A DNA stretch of 64,000 nt from Streptomyces nodosus (GTDB lineage Bacteria; Actinomycetota; Actinomycetes; Streptomycetales; Streptomycetaceae): positions 2,444,501-2,508,500 of the forward strand of contig NZ_CP023747.1 in the NCBI RefSeq assembly GCF_008704995.1. Direction: 5' to 3'. This document shows, in pieces, positions 1 through 7,939 of this stretch (positions within the stretch are counted from its first letter, which is position 1; each line of letters begins with the position of its first letter). Made by a program: the position numbers and the translations under genes. The notes below the pieces were generated by a model. The model worked only from the letters and a program-made list of their open reading frames with translations. It ran no database searches and was not told where the DNA came from.

Positions 1-186
1 GCCCTGCTGCCCGGTGTACGCACGGTCGAGGTCCGCGGAAAGCGGGTGCTGCTGCGCACCGACGACTCGGACAAGACGGTGATCGCGCTGGCCGCCCTGG
101 GTGCGATACGCCGCCTGGAGGTCGCCCCGGCGTCGCTGGAGGACGCGTTCCTGGCCCTGACGGCGCCCCGGAAGGAGACGGCCTGA
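1..186 (+). CDS. ABC transporter ATP-binding protein, C-terminal fragment
   Basis: Only the last 61 residues are in the window; the gene begins to the left. The reading frame is open from base 1 and closes with TGA at 184-186, overlapping the ATG of the permease by one base. The tail ends in SLEDAFLALT, the usual end of DrrA/CcmA-type exporter ATPases, where a Glu-Asp-Ala-Phe run follows the regulatory domain. Walker and signature motifs lie outside the window, so the family rests on this tail and on the neighbouring ABC-2 permease and two-component genes. It probably powers export through the 186-902 permease at the cytoplasmic membrane; the substrate cannot be told. Confidence 0.85.
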   Translation, partial: ALLPGVRTVEVRGKRVLLRTDDSDKTVIALAALGAIRRLEVAPASLEDAFLALTAPRKETA

Positions 187-902
187 TGCTGGACTATCTG
201 CGGCTCGAAGTACGCCGGACGCTGCGTGACCTGGGCTTTGTGATCGGCGGGATCGCGATGCCGGTGATGATGTATCTGCTGTTCACCAACCTCGGGGAGA
301 ACGACGGCAGCTGGAAGACCGCCTCCATGGTGGGCATGGCCGCATACGGTGCGGTCGGTTCGGCGCTGAACACCGGCGGCGGGGTGGCCGAGGACCGTGC
401 GATCGGCTGGCTGCGGCAGCTGAGGGTGACCCCGCTGACCTCACGCCAGGTCGTCATGGGCCGGGCGCTGACCGGTTCGGTGACGGTGCTGCCCGCGATC
501 GCCGCGGTGCTCGCCGCGGGCGGTCTGGTCAACGGGGTGCGGCTGGCGCCCTGGCAGTGGGGGGCGGTCGCGCTGCTGCTGTGGCTGGGCTCGATCCCGT
601 TCACCCTGCTCGGTCTCGGCAACGGCTACCGGCTGACCGCGCAGACCACGGCCGTGACGAACCTGGTGTGCAATCTGGGGCTCTCGGTGCTCGGCGGACT
701 GTGGTTCCCCGTCACCCTGTTCCCCGGCTGGCTGCGCGCGGTCTCGGCCTGCACCCCGACCCGCCGCTTCGCCCAGCTCGGTCAGTCGGTCGCCGAGGGC
801 CGTGCCCCGGCCCTCGGCGCGCTGCTCGTGCTGACGGGCTGGCTGCTGCTGTTCGGTGCGTACGCGGTGCTGTCCTACCGCCGCAGCGCGGCACACACCT
901 GA
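186..902 (+). CDS. ABC-2 type transporter permease
   Basis: Membrane subunit of an ABC exporter, 238 residues with about six hydrophobic segments (roughly residues 15-35, 45-65, 95-117, 125-145, 158-178 and 212-232). The stretch EDRAIGWLRQLRVTPL is the typical cytoplasmic coupling region of the ABC-2 (DrrB/YhfH-like) family. Translation is coupled to the ATPase through the TGATG overlap. The next genes are a sensor kinase and response regulator, the layout of DesKR/LiaRS-like detoxification or lipid-stress modules, so expression may be controlled by that pair. Substrate is unknown. A set of GC-rich direct repeats begins at the very end of this gene. Confidence 0.9.
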   Translation: MLDYLRLEVRRTLRDLGFVIGGIAMPVMMYLLFTNLGENDGSWKTASMVGMAAYGAVGSALNTGGGVAEDRAIGWLRQLRVTPLTSRQVVMGRALTGSVTVLPAIAAVLAAGGLVNGVRLAPWQWGAVALLLWLGSIPFTLLGLGNGYRLTAQTTAVTNLVCNLGLSVLGGLWFPVTLFPGWLRAVSACTPTRRFAQLGQSVAEGRAPALGALLVLTGWLLLFGAYAVLSYRRSAAHT

Positions 903-946
903 AACGACGCGGCACACACCTGTGAACGAACACACCTGTGAACGAA
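888..946 (+). repeat. Tandem direct repeats between permease and kinase
   Basis: A 14-base unit (GCGGCACACACCTG) occurs at 888-901 and 909-922. A 16-base unit (CACACCTGTGAACGAA) is perfectly duplicated head to tail at 915-930 and 931-946. The second copy runs up to the Shine-Dalgarno of the kinase gene. This looks like replication slippage. Confidence 0.8.
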
Positions 947-958
947 AGGAGAAGAGGC

Positions 959-2224
959 ATGACCTGGTCGCACACGGTGCCCCGCCGGGAGAACGCAGGG
1001 TGGTCGGCGCTCCGGCAGGCCCGGGCACGCCGGCGGTCGTGCAAGGAGCACGGGCGGCGCCTCCCGGGCCCGCCGCTCACCGGCTTCAGTCTGCTGCCGT
1101 GGCTACTGCTGGGGATGGGCTCCTTCTCCAACCTCTTCCAGGACAGCACCGCGAACCCCTGGATCGGCGCCCTGGGGCTGCTGACCTTCAACTCCCTCTA
1201 TGTCTATGTGGTGTTCCGCGCGTTCTCCCCGGAGAAGCGGGCGGCCGTCTCCACCCGGGCGGCCCTCGCGCTGATGGGCGCGGTGACCTGCGGTCTCGCC
1301 ATCGGCTACGGCGGCACCTGGCTGCTGTTCTTCCCGCTGCTCGGGCTCGCGACGGGGGCGCTGCTCCGTGGACCCGGGCTGGGCCGGACGGGTACGGCGC
1401 TCGCGGTGCTCGCCGGCGCGGTCGCCGCCGCCCGCGAGGGCTGGGGCGGGCTCGACATCGCGTACGCCACCTGGATCTCCACCATGGTGACGGCCGCGAT
1501 CCTGTCCCTGTCCGAGGCCGTACGGGAACTGCGCGCCGCCCGCGAGGAACTGGCGCGTCGCGCGGTGGAGGAGGAGCGCATGCGCTTCTCCCGCGATCTG
1601 CACGATCTGCTGGGCCACACCCTCTCGGTGATCGTGGTGAAGTCGGAGGCCGCCCGCCGGCTGGCGGCGCGCGACATGGACGCGGCGCTGGCGCAGGTCA
1701 CCGACATCGAGTCGGTCGGCCGACAGGCGCTCACCGAGATCCGCGAGGCAGTGACGGGCTACCGGGAGGGCAGTCTGGCGACGGAACTGGACCGGGCCCG
1801 CTCCGCGCTCACCGCCGCCGGCGTCGAACCCGTCGTACGCCGGTCGGGCCCTCCTCTGGTGCCGCAGACCGAGGCGCTGCTCGGCTGGGTGGTCCGCGAG
1901 GCGGTCACCAACGCCGTGCGGCACAGCGGTGCGACCCGCTGCGAGATCACCGTCGACGGCACGGCCGAACGCGTCCGGCTGACGGTCGCGGACAACGGGA
2001 CCGGCAGGCCCTCGACGCCGTCCCCCGCGGGTGTCGGCGGAACCGGTCTGAAGGGCCTGACCGAACGCCTCGCGGCCGCGGGCGGCTCCCTGCACGCGGC
2101 CCCCTCCCCCCGCGGCGGCTTCACGGTCACCGCCGAACTGCCGGCGGAGACCGGACTCCGCACGGCACCCGAGCCCACGGTGCCCTCCCGCTCCCCCGCG
2201 ACCACGGCGCCCCGTACCGGCTGA
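959..2224 (+). CDS. Sensor histidine kinase (DesK/NarX-like, HisKA_3)
   Basis: Membrane sensor kinase of about 421 residues. The start is the ATG at 959, seven bases after an AAAGGAG site; a GTG at 938 in the same frame lies in the repeat tract and is less likely. The N-terminal part has several hydrophobic segments (about residues 40-150). A helix then leads to the dimerisation box FSRDLHDLLGHTLS, with the phospho-accepting His before DLLGH. The HATPase_c domain follows: N box VREAVTNAVRHSG, G1 ADNGTG and G2 GTGLKGLTERL. It should phosphorylate the response regulator encoded 96 bases downstream. The stimulus is unknown; the adjacent ABC exporter suggests a membrane-active compound or lipid state. 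Confidence 0.92.
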   Translation: MTWSHTVPRRENAGWSALRQARARRRSCKEHGRRLPGPPLTGFSLLPWLLLGMGSFSNLFQDSTANPWIGALGLLTFNSLYVYVVFRAFSPEKRAAVSTRAALALMGAVTCGLAIGYGGTWLLFFPLLGLATGALLRGPGLGRTGTALAVLAGAVAAAREGWGGLDIAYATWISTMVTAAILSLSEAVRELRAAREELARRAVEEERMRFSRDLHDLLGHTLSVIVVKSEAARRLAARDMDAALAQVTDIESVGRQALTEIREAVTGYREGSLATELDRARSALTAAGVEPVVRRSGPPLVPQTEALLGWVVREAVTNAVRHSGATRCEITVDGTAERVRLTVADNGTGRPSTPSPAGVGGTGLKGLTERLAAAGGSLHAAPSPRGGFTVTAELPAETGLRTAPEPTVPSRSPATTAPRTG

Positions 2225-2308
2225 GCAGTCGGCACGGCTCGTCGTCTCCCGGCCGCGGCGGTCGCCGAACGGCGGGCCGTAGCGCCCGCACGGCCGGGGG
2301 CCGCACCG

Positions 2309-2314
2309 TACGCT
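2309..2314 (+). promoter_or_regulatory. Possible -10 hexamer of a leaderless response regulator mRNA
   Basis: TACGCT fits the TANNNT pattern and ends six bases before the GTG at 2321, so transcription could begin at the start codon itself. No Shine-Dalgarno is seen before 2321, which agrees. No good -35 is visible. Confidence 0.35.
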
Positions 2315-2320
2315 TGGCCC

Positions 2321-2962
2321 GTGGACGAGATGCCCAGCAGTCACCGGTCGGCGAAGTCCATCAGGGTGCTGCTCGCCGAGGACCAGGGCATGATGCGCGG
2401 TGCCCTCGCCCTGCTGCTCGGCATGGAGGAGGACATCGAGGTCGTGGCGCAGGTCTCGGCGGGCGATGCGATCGTGGACGCCGTGCTGGCTCAGCGCCCC
2501 GACGTGGCCCTGCTGGACATCGAACTGCCGGGCATGAGCGGTCTGGACGCGGCGGCCGTGCTGCGTGAACAGGCCCCGTACTGCCGGGTGTTGATCCTCA
2601 CCACCTTCGGCAGGCCCGGTTATCTGCGCCGGGCCCTGGAGGCGGGTGCCGCGGGCTTCCTGGTCAAGGACGGGCCGGTGGAGGAGCTGGCCGCCGCGAT
2701 CCGGCGGGTGCTCTCGGGCGAGACGGTCGTCGACCCGGGGCTGGCCGCGGCGGCCCTCAGCGCCGGGCCGAGCCCGCTGACCGCGCGCGAGTGCGAGGTG
2801 CTGAAGGCCTCCAGGGACGGGGCGACGGTCTCCGACATCGCCGCCGGTCTCCGGCTGTCCGAGTCCACGGTCCGCAACTACCTCTCCTCGGCCATCGGAA
2901 AGACCGGCACCCGCAACCGTATGGAGGCGGTGCGGGAGGCCCGGCAGCAGGGCTGGCTGTGA
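2321..2962 (+). CDS. LuxR/NarL-family response regulator
   Basis: DNA-binding response regulator of 213 residues, partner of the kinase just upstream. The receiver domain (about residues 14-130) has the acidic pair in LLAEDQ, the phospho-acceptor Asp in LLDIELPG and the conserved Lys in FLVKDGP. The C-terminal LuxR helix-turn-helix runs from PLTARECEVL through SESTVRNYLSSAIGKTG. The GTG start at 2321 lacks a ribosome site and may be leaderless; an ATG at 2330 is possible. It resembles DesR-type regulators that switch on the linked ABC exporter. Confidence 0.93.
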   Translation: MDEMPSSHRSAKSIRVLLAEDQGMMRGALALLLGMEEDIEVVAQVSAGDAIVDAVLAQRPDVALLDIELPGMSGLDAAAVLREQAPYCRVLILTTFGRPGYLRRALEAGAAGFLVKDGPVEELAAAIRRVLSGETVVDPGLAAAALSAGPSPLTARECEVLKASRDGATVSDIAAGLRLSESTVRNYLSSAIGKTGTRNRMEAVREARQQGWL

Positions 2963-2970
2963 CCCGGATT

Positions 2971-2983
2971 TGACGGGCCGTCA
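2971..2983. promoter_or_regulatory. Perfect inverted repeat downstream of the regulator, upstream of the MFS gene
   Basis: TGACGG-G-CCGTCA is a perfect 13-base inverted repeat, lying eight bases after the regulator stop and about 255 bases before the MFS start. With a one-base centre it is too tight for a terminator, so a protein-binding site is more likely. Confidence 0.4.
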
Positions 2984-3237
2984 GATTCTCATGGGATGGT
3001 CAAGGATTCATTAGGGGGGCGAAGCATCGGAATAGTCGGCCGGACGTGCGGGGTTCTACCCGGCACACGGCCGCGCTGATGTCGCGCACGACTCCGCGCT
3101 CCGTCACTCCGTCGCTTCACCACTTCTCGCTTCCGTACCGCCGTACTTCGTACTTCCTGACTCCGTACGTCCCGAGTTCACTCGCCGTGCTTCCTGACTT
3201 CCGCATGTCCGCACTTCCGGCCTGGAGGCCCCACTCA

Positions 3238-4977
3238 ATGACGCCCACAACGACCGACCAGCCCGCCCGGAGGCAGTCCGGCACGATCGTGCCGGTGCTC
3301 GCCTTCGCGGGGATCGTTGTCGCGGTGATGCAGACCCTGCTCGTCCCCGTCATCAAGGACCTGCCCGCGCTGCTGAGCACCACGCCCAGCAACGCCACCT
3401 GGGTCCTGACCTCCACCCTGCTCTCGGGTGCGGTCGCCACACCGATCATGGGCCGCCTCGGCGACCTCTACGGCAAGCGGCGGATGCTGCTCGCCAGCCT
3501 GGCCGTGATGGTGGCCGGCGCACTGATCAGCGGCTTCACCGCCGCCGTACTGCCGATGATCGTCGGACGTACGCTCCAGGGCTTCGCAATGGGCGCGATA
3601 CCGCTCGGCATCGGCCTGATGCGCGACATGCTGCCCCGCGAGCGGCTCGGCTCGGCGATGGCCCTGATGAGCTCGTCCATCGGCGTCGGCGGCGGACTCG
3701 CGCTGCCCGCCGCGGCCCTGATCGCCCAGCACGCCGACTGGCACGCCCTGTTCTTCTGCGCCGCCGGGCTCGGCGTCCTCTCGATCGTCCTCACCCTGGT
3801 AGCCGTGCCGGAGTCCCCGGCCCGCGCCCAGGGCTCCTTCGACCTGCCGGGTGCCCTCGGGCTGTCGGCCGGCCTGGTCCTGTTTCTGCTGCCGATCACC
3901 AAGGGCAGCGACTGGGGCTGGACGTCCGCCGGGACGCTCGGCCTGTTCGGGGCGTCCGCCGTGGTCCTGCTCCTGTGGGGCCTGATGGAACTGCGCCTCG
4001 CCGCCCCGCTGGTGGACCTGCGCACCACGGCCCGCCGCGAGGTGCTGCTCACCAACCTCGCCTCGATCATGGTCGGCGTCTCGTTCTACGTCGTCTCGCT
4101 GGTGCTGCCCCAGCTGCTCCAGCTGCCCGTCGCCACCGGCTACGGACTCGGCACCTCGATGGTCGTCGCGGGCCTGTGCGTGGCGCCGCTGGGCCTGACG
4201 ATGATGTTCACCGCGCCCGTCTACGCCCGGCTGTCCGTCAGGTACGGCCCCAAGGTCACCCTGATCATCGGGCTGCTGGTCATCGCGCTCGGCTACGCCG
4301 GCGGGCTCGGCCTGATGACGGCCGCCTGGCAGACCGTGGTCATCTCGGTGGTCCTGGGCGCGGGCATCGGCCTGGCCTACTCCTCGCTGCCCGCGCTGAT
4401 CGTCGGCGCGGTCCCGGCCTCGGAGACGGGCGCGGCCAACGGCCTCAACACCTTGATGCGTTCGATTGGTACGTCGGTCTCCAGCGCCGTCATCGGCATG
4501 GTGCTCACCGGCACCGCGCATCAGCAGGGCGGGCTCGCGGTCCCCAGCATGCAGGGATTCCGCGTCTCCTTCCTGATCGCCACGGCCGCGGCGGCGATCG
4601 GTCTGCTGCTGGCCCTCCTGCTGCCGAACCAGCGCCCCGCACAGCACACACAGCTGCGCGCGAGCAGCGAGGAGGAGGCCAATCTGCAGCGTGCCGAGGA
4701 GGTGCTGTGGGGCTTCAGGGGGCGGGTCCTGGGCGCGGACGGCACCCCGGTCGCCCGGGCCAGGGTGACACTGATCGACCGCCGGGGACGTCAGGCGGGC
4801 GCCACGCTCAGCGCGGCGGACGGCAGCTATGCGCTGACCGTTCCGGCCCAGGGCCCCTATGTCCTGGCCGCCACCGCCACGGGCCACGGCCCGCACGCCT
4901 CGTCCGCCACCCACACCGGCGACGACCACCCGGTCGACCTGGACCTCTCCCTCCCGGGCGAGTCGGTCTCGGCCTGA
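3238..4977 (+). CDS. MFS transporter with C-terminal carboxypeptidase-regulatory-like domain
   Basis: Drug-type major facilitator of about 579 residues. I chose the ATG at 3238 because it sits after a GGAG-containing site and directly before the hydrophobic N-terminus; an open frame back to 3046 is translated CT-rich leader. About 14 transmembrane segments span residues 20-470, with the DHA motif A GRLGDLYGKRRML and motif C-like glycine-rich stretches. After the last helix come about 95 residues that are not transporter-like: FRGRVLGADGTPVARARVTL, then DGSYALTVPAQGPYVL. These have the look of a CarboxypepD_reg/CNA-B-type beta-sandwich. The 240-base leader (3001-3237) is CT-rich with imperfect CGTACTTC/CTGACTTC repeats. 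Substrate unknown. Confidence 0.88.
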   Translation: MTPTTTDQPARRQSGTIVPVLAFAGIVVAVMQTLLVPVIKDLPALLSTTPSNATWVLTSTLLSGAVATPIMGRLGDLYGKRRMLLASLAVMVAGALISGFTAAVLPMIVGRTLQGFAMGAIPLGIGLMRDMLPRERLGSAMALMSSSIGVGGGLALPAAALIAQHADWHALFFCAAGLGVLSIVLTLVAVPESPARAQGSFDLPGALGLSAGLVLFLLPITKGSDWGWTSAGTLGLFGASAVVLLLWGLMELRLAAPLVDLRTTARREVLLTNLASIMVGVSFYVVSLVLPQLLQLPVATGYGLGTSMVVAGLCVAPLGLTMMFTAPVYARLSVRYGPKVTLIIGLLVIALGYAGGLGLMTAAWQTVVISVVLGAGIGLAYSSLPALIVGAVPASETGAANGLNTLMRSIGTSVSSAVIGMVLTGTAHQQGGLAVPSMQGFRVSFLIATAAAAIGLLLALLLPNQRPAQHTQLRASSEEEANLQRAEEVLWGFRGRVLGADGTPVARARVTLIDRRGRQAGATLSAADGSYALTVPAQGPYVLAATATGHGPHASSATHTGDDHPVDLDLSLPGESVSA

Positions 4978-5265
4978 CCACGTCCCGCAGGCCCACCACC
5001 GGCGGGGCCTGCGGGACCACCGCCGGTGTCTCCGCCCCACAGGCGGCCCCCCTCGCCCGCCCGGCCGACGGACACCCCGGCCCCCTCGGCACCGCTCGTC
5101 CCACAGACGCTCCCGTGCGGGCGGGGTCGGCCCCGCGCCCGCGGCCTTCGGCGGCCCTCCCCCGGCTGAGTCGCCGACCGGCCGGGTCCGCCGTACCCCG
5201 CGTCGCCCGCCCGGCAGGGGTACGGCAGCATGGGCCCGTCCGTTTGTACGACCGAGAGGAACCCC

Positions 5266-5967
5266 ATGGCCGCGGCGTCCTCGCCCGAGCTCCCGACCGC
5301 GCCCGGCCCGGGAGGACCCTCGTCCGGGGTCCTGGCCGCGTTCGAGGCCGCCAAGGGGTTCATGCCGCTCCACGAGGGGCTCGCGCTGCATGCGGCCGCC
5401 ACCGAGGCCGCGCGGCTGGGGCTGCCCCTGCTGGAGGTCGGCACCTACTGCGGGCGCTCCACGATCCTGCTCGCCGACGCGGCCCGCGCGGCCGGGGTGA
5501 CCGCGCTCACGGTCGACCACCACCGCGGCAGCGAGGAGCAGCAGCCGGGCTGGGAGTACCACGACCCGGAGACGGTCGACCCCGAGGTCGGCCTGATGGA
5601 CACCTTGCCGGCCTTCCGGCGCACCCTGCACAGGGCGGGGCTCGAGGACCATGTGGTCGCGCTCGTCGGCCGCTCCCCGCAGATCGCCCGGATCTGGAAC
5701 ACCCCGCTCGGCCTGGTGTTCATCGACGGCGGTCACACCGACGAGCACGCGAACGCGGACTACGAGGGCTGGGCCCCCCGGGTGGCCCACGGCGGGCTGC
5801 TGGTCATCCATGACGTCTTCCCCGCGCCGGAGGACGAGTTCACCGGCCAGGCCCCGTACCGCGTCTACCTCAGGGCCCTGGCGTCCGGCGCGTTCACGGA
5901 GGTCTCGGTGACCGACTCGCTGCGCGTCCTACGGCGAACGAGGACGGGGAGCGACCCGCGCCGTTAG
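5266..5967 (+). CDS. Class I SAM-dependent methyltransferase
   Basis: Predicted methyltransferase of 233 residues. The ATG at 5266 follows GAGAGGA at a good distance; an upstream in-frame ATG at 5230 lacks such a site. Motif I is LLEVGTYCGRSTILLADAA, the SAM-binding Rossmann strand and glycine loop, and the later LVFIDGGHTDEHANADYE is the acidic motif seen in the Methyltransf_24 family. This group acts on small molecules or sugars, but the substrate cannot be read here. The amidase gene begins only 10 bases after the stop, yet has its own possible leaderless start. Confidence 0.85.
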   Translation: MAAASSPELPTAPGPGGPSSGVLAAFEAAKGFMPLHEGLALHAAATEAARLGLPLLEVGTYCGRSTILLADAARAAGVTALTVDHHRGSEEQQPGWEYHDPETVDPEVGLMDTLPAFRRTLHRAGLEDHVVALVGRSPQIARIWNTPLGLVFIDGGHTDEHANADYEGWAPRVAHGGLLVIHDVFPAPEDEFTGQAPYRVYLRALASGAFTEVSVTDSLRVLRRTRTGSDPRR

Positions 5968-5977
5968 GGTCGCAGTC

Positions 5978-6955
5978 ATGTCGTACGTAGGTCCGGACTT
6001 CGATCCTCCCCGACCGCGCCGCTCCCGGCGGGGCCCGCTGACGCTCGCGATCGCCGGGCTGGTGCCGGCCGCGCTGGTGGGCTGGCTGGTGTACGAGGCG
6101 GTCGCCGACACCGGCGGCGGGCCGGCCGGCGCCGCGGCGCCCCCCACGAGTTCCCCGGTGTCCGGGTCCGCCACCGCCTCCCCCTCGGACGAGTCCGCCA
6201 CCGCCTTCCCCTCGGAGGACTCCAAGGGGAGGGCCGTGCCGCCCTCGCCGGCGTCCACCACCGGCCGGGCGGCGGGCTCCGGATCCCTCAAGGGCAAGGT
6301 CGTGGTCATCGACCCGGGGCACAACCCCAACAACTTCCGGCACACCGCCGAGATCAACCGCAAGGTGAACATCGGGACGAACCGCAAGGAATGCGACACC
6401 ACCGGCACCTCGACCAACGCCGGTTACGCCGAGGCACGGTTCACCCTGGACGTGGCGCGCCGGCTGCGCACGATCCTCCAGGACCAGGGCGCCACGGTGA
6501 AGTTCACCCAGGACGGCGACCGCCCCTGGGGTCCCTGCGTGGACGAGCGGGCACGGATCGGCAACGAGGCGCACGCGGACGCGGCGATCTCCATCCACGC
6601 GGACGGCGCGGCGGCCGGCGACCGCGGCTTCCATGTGATCCTTCCGGCCTCGGTGCACTCGGGTACCGCCGACACCCGCCCGATCGCCGCCTCCTCGCGC
6701 GCCCTCGGCGAGCGCATCGCGGGCAGCTTCGTCCGCGTCACCGGAAGCGCCCCGTCCAACTACCTCGGCAAGGGCACCGGTCTGGTCGTCCGCGACGATC
6801 TCGGCGGCCTCAATCTGTCGACGGTTCCCAAGGTGTTCATCGAGTGCGGCAACATGCGCGACAGCAAGGACGCGGCACTGCTGACCGACGGCGCATGGCG
6901 GCAGAAGGCGGCCCAGGGGATCTCTGAGGGAATCGTGAGTTTTCTGCACGGGTAG
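5978..6955 (+). CDS. N-acetylmuramoyl-L-alanine amidase (Amidase_3)
   Basis: Cell-wall hydrolase of 325 residues that cuts between muramic acid and the stem peptide. After a basic cytoplasmic stretch comes one hydrophobic segment (about residues 22-42, LTLAIAGLVPAALVGWLVYE), then a Ser/Pro/Ala-rich linker to about residue 105. The Amidase_3 domain holds the zinc ligands: VVIDPGHNP (His), a downstream Glu and ISIHADG (His), with the catalytic Glu in FIECGNMRD. It is therefore an envelope enzyme, membrane-tethered or cleaved. A TAGGGT hexamer at 5965-5970 lies seven bases before the ATG and no Shine-Dalgarno is seen, so the transcript may be leaderless. Confidence 0.9.
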   Translation: MSYVGPDFDPPRPRRSRRGPLTLAIAGLVPAALVGWLVYEAVADTGGGPAGAAAPPTSSPVSGSATASPSDESATAFPSEDSKGRAVPPSPASTTGRAAGSGSLKGKVVVIDPGHNPNNFRHTAEINRKVNIGTNRKECDTTGTSTNAGYAEARFTLDVARRLRTILQDQGATVKFTQDGDRPWGPCVDERARIGNEAHADAAISIHADGAAAGDRGFHVILPASVHSGTADTRPIAASSRALGERIAGSFVRVTGSAPSNYLGKGTGLVVRDDLGGLNLSTVPKVFIECGNMRDSKDAALLTDGAWRQKAAQGISEGIVSFLHG

Positions 6956-7112
6956 CGATCAACGCCCTCAACCCGGCGGACATCCCGCCCGGCCGGACGA
7001 TAGTGTCGTCCTACGATGAGGGGTCATCCCCGCGCTTCACACCGCGGCCCGAGGGCGAGATGGTGACAGCGACGCCTCCACCGACGACGAGACGACAGAC
7101 GAAGGACCCGAA

Positions 7113-7874
7113 GTGAATATCCGCTCCCTCACTCGAGGCGACGGCGTGGTGATCGGAGCAGCGGTACTGCTGTTCATCGCCTCGTTCCTCAGCCGCACCG
7201 GCTGCAGCGGCACCTACTGTGACTCCATCAGTCTTCCCAGCTCCTGGGACAGCCTCGGGCTCGGGCTCGGCACCTATATGGCGGGCGTGGCCGGTGGCGC
7301 GCTGGTGATTCTCTCCCGGCTGCTTCCCGCGCCCCGCAAGGTCCTGGGCCTCGACCTGGCGGTGGTCGGTGCGACGCTGACCGTCTCGGCCGCCTGGGTG
7401 CTGCTGTGGACGCTGATCGACGCGACCAACAGCGGTTCCGGTCTCATCCTCGGTTTTCTCGCCGCCCTGGTCCTGGCGGCCGCCGCGGTCGCCACCCCTC
7501 AGGTGCCGGCCCTGCAGGCCGCGCTCATCCCCGCTCCCAAGCCGGCCGCTCCCGGGCCCTACGGCGCGCAGCCGCAGGACGCCGCCTACGGCTACCCCGG
7601 CGCCCAGCAGTCCTTCTCCGGCCAGCCGCAGCAGGGGCAGCCGTACGGTGGGCAGCCGCAGCCGGTTCCGGGCGGGGAGTTCTCCCCCTTCTGGTTCGCG
7701 GTGCCGGCGCCGCGTCCGCTGTTCGCCGAGGACGGCTCCCCGGCCCCGGTCGCCGAGCTCGCGCCCGGCACCTGGTACCTGGCCGTCGAGCAGCGCGGCC
7801 CCGGCCTGGTGGCGCAGACGCAGGACGGCCGCCGCGGAGTGCTCCAGGACACCAGCGGCATCCAGCGCGGCTGA
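7113..7874 (+). CDS. Hypothetical membrane protein with Pro/Gln-rich linker
   Basis: Protein of 253 residues of unknown function. About four hydrophobic segments fill residues 8-135, in the pattern of actinobacterial DUF5336-like proteins. Residues 140-185 are low complexity, rich in Gly, Gln, Pro and Tyr (GQPQQGQPYGGQPQP). The last 65 residues form a small globular tail containing GTWYLAVEQRGPGLVAQ and ending in QDTSGIQRG. The tail could be a small beta domain, but I do not recognise it. The gene stands alone, with a bidirectional hairpin after its stop. Confidence 0.8.
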   Translation: MNIRSLTRGDGVVIGAAVLLFIASFLSRTGCSGTYCDSISLPSSWDSLGLGLGTYMAGVAGGALVILSRLLPAPRKVLGLDLAVVGATLTVSAAWVLLWTLIDATNSGSGLILGFLAALVLAAAAVATPQVPALQAALIPAPKPAAPGPYGAQPQDAAYGYPGAQQSFSGQPQQGQPYGGQPQPVPGGEFSPFWFAVPAPRPLFAEDGSPAPVAELAPGTWYLAVEQRGPGLVAQTQDGRRGVLQDTSGIQRG

Positions 7875-7887
7875 ACGCCTTCCCCGC

Positions 7888-7919
7888 ACGGCCCCTCGCC
7901 CCTCCGGGCGGGGGGCCGT
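7888..7919. terminator. Bidirectional hairpin terminator
   Basis: ACGGCCCC pairs with GGGGCCGT, with an inner CGCCC/GGGCG stem, between two convergent genes. No T-run follows on either side, as is common in Streptomyces. Confidence 0.65.
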
Positions 7920-7939
7920 CGTCGTACCAGGCGTTTTGC

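Noticed and set aside
3046-3237. A 64-residue N-terminal extension of the MFS protein.
   Set aside because: The sequence is a low-complexity CT-rich leader with no helix character, and a ribosome site precedes the ATG at 3238.
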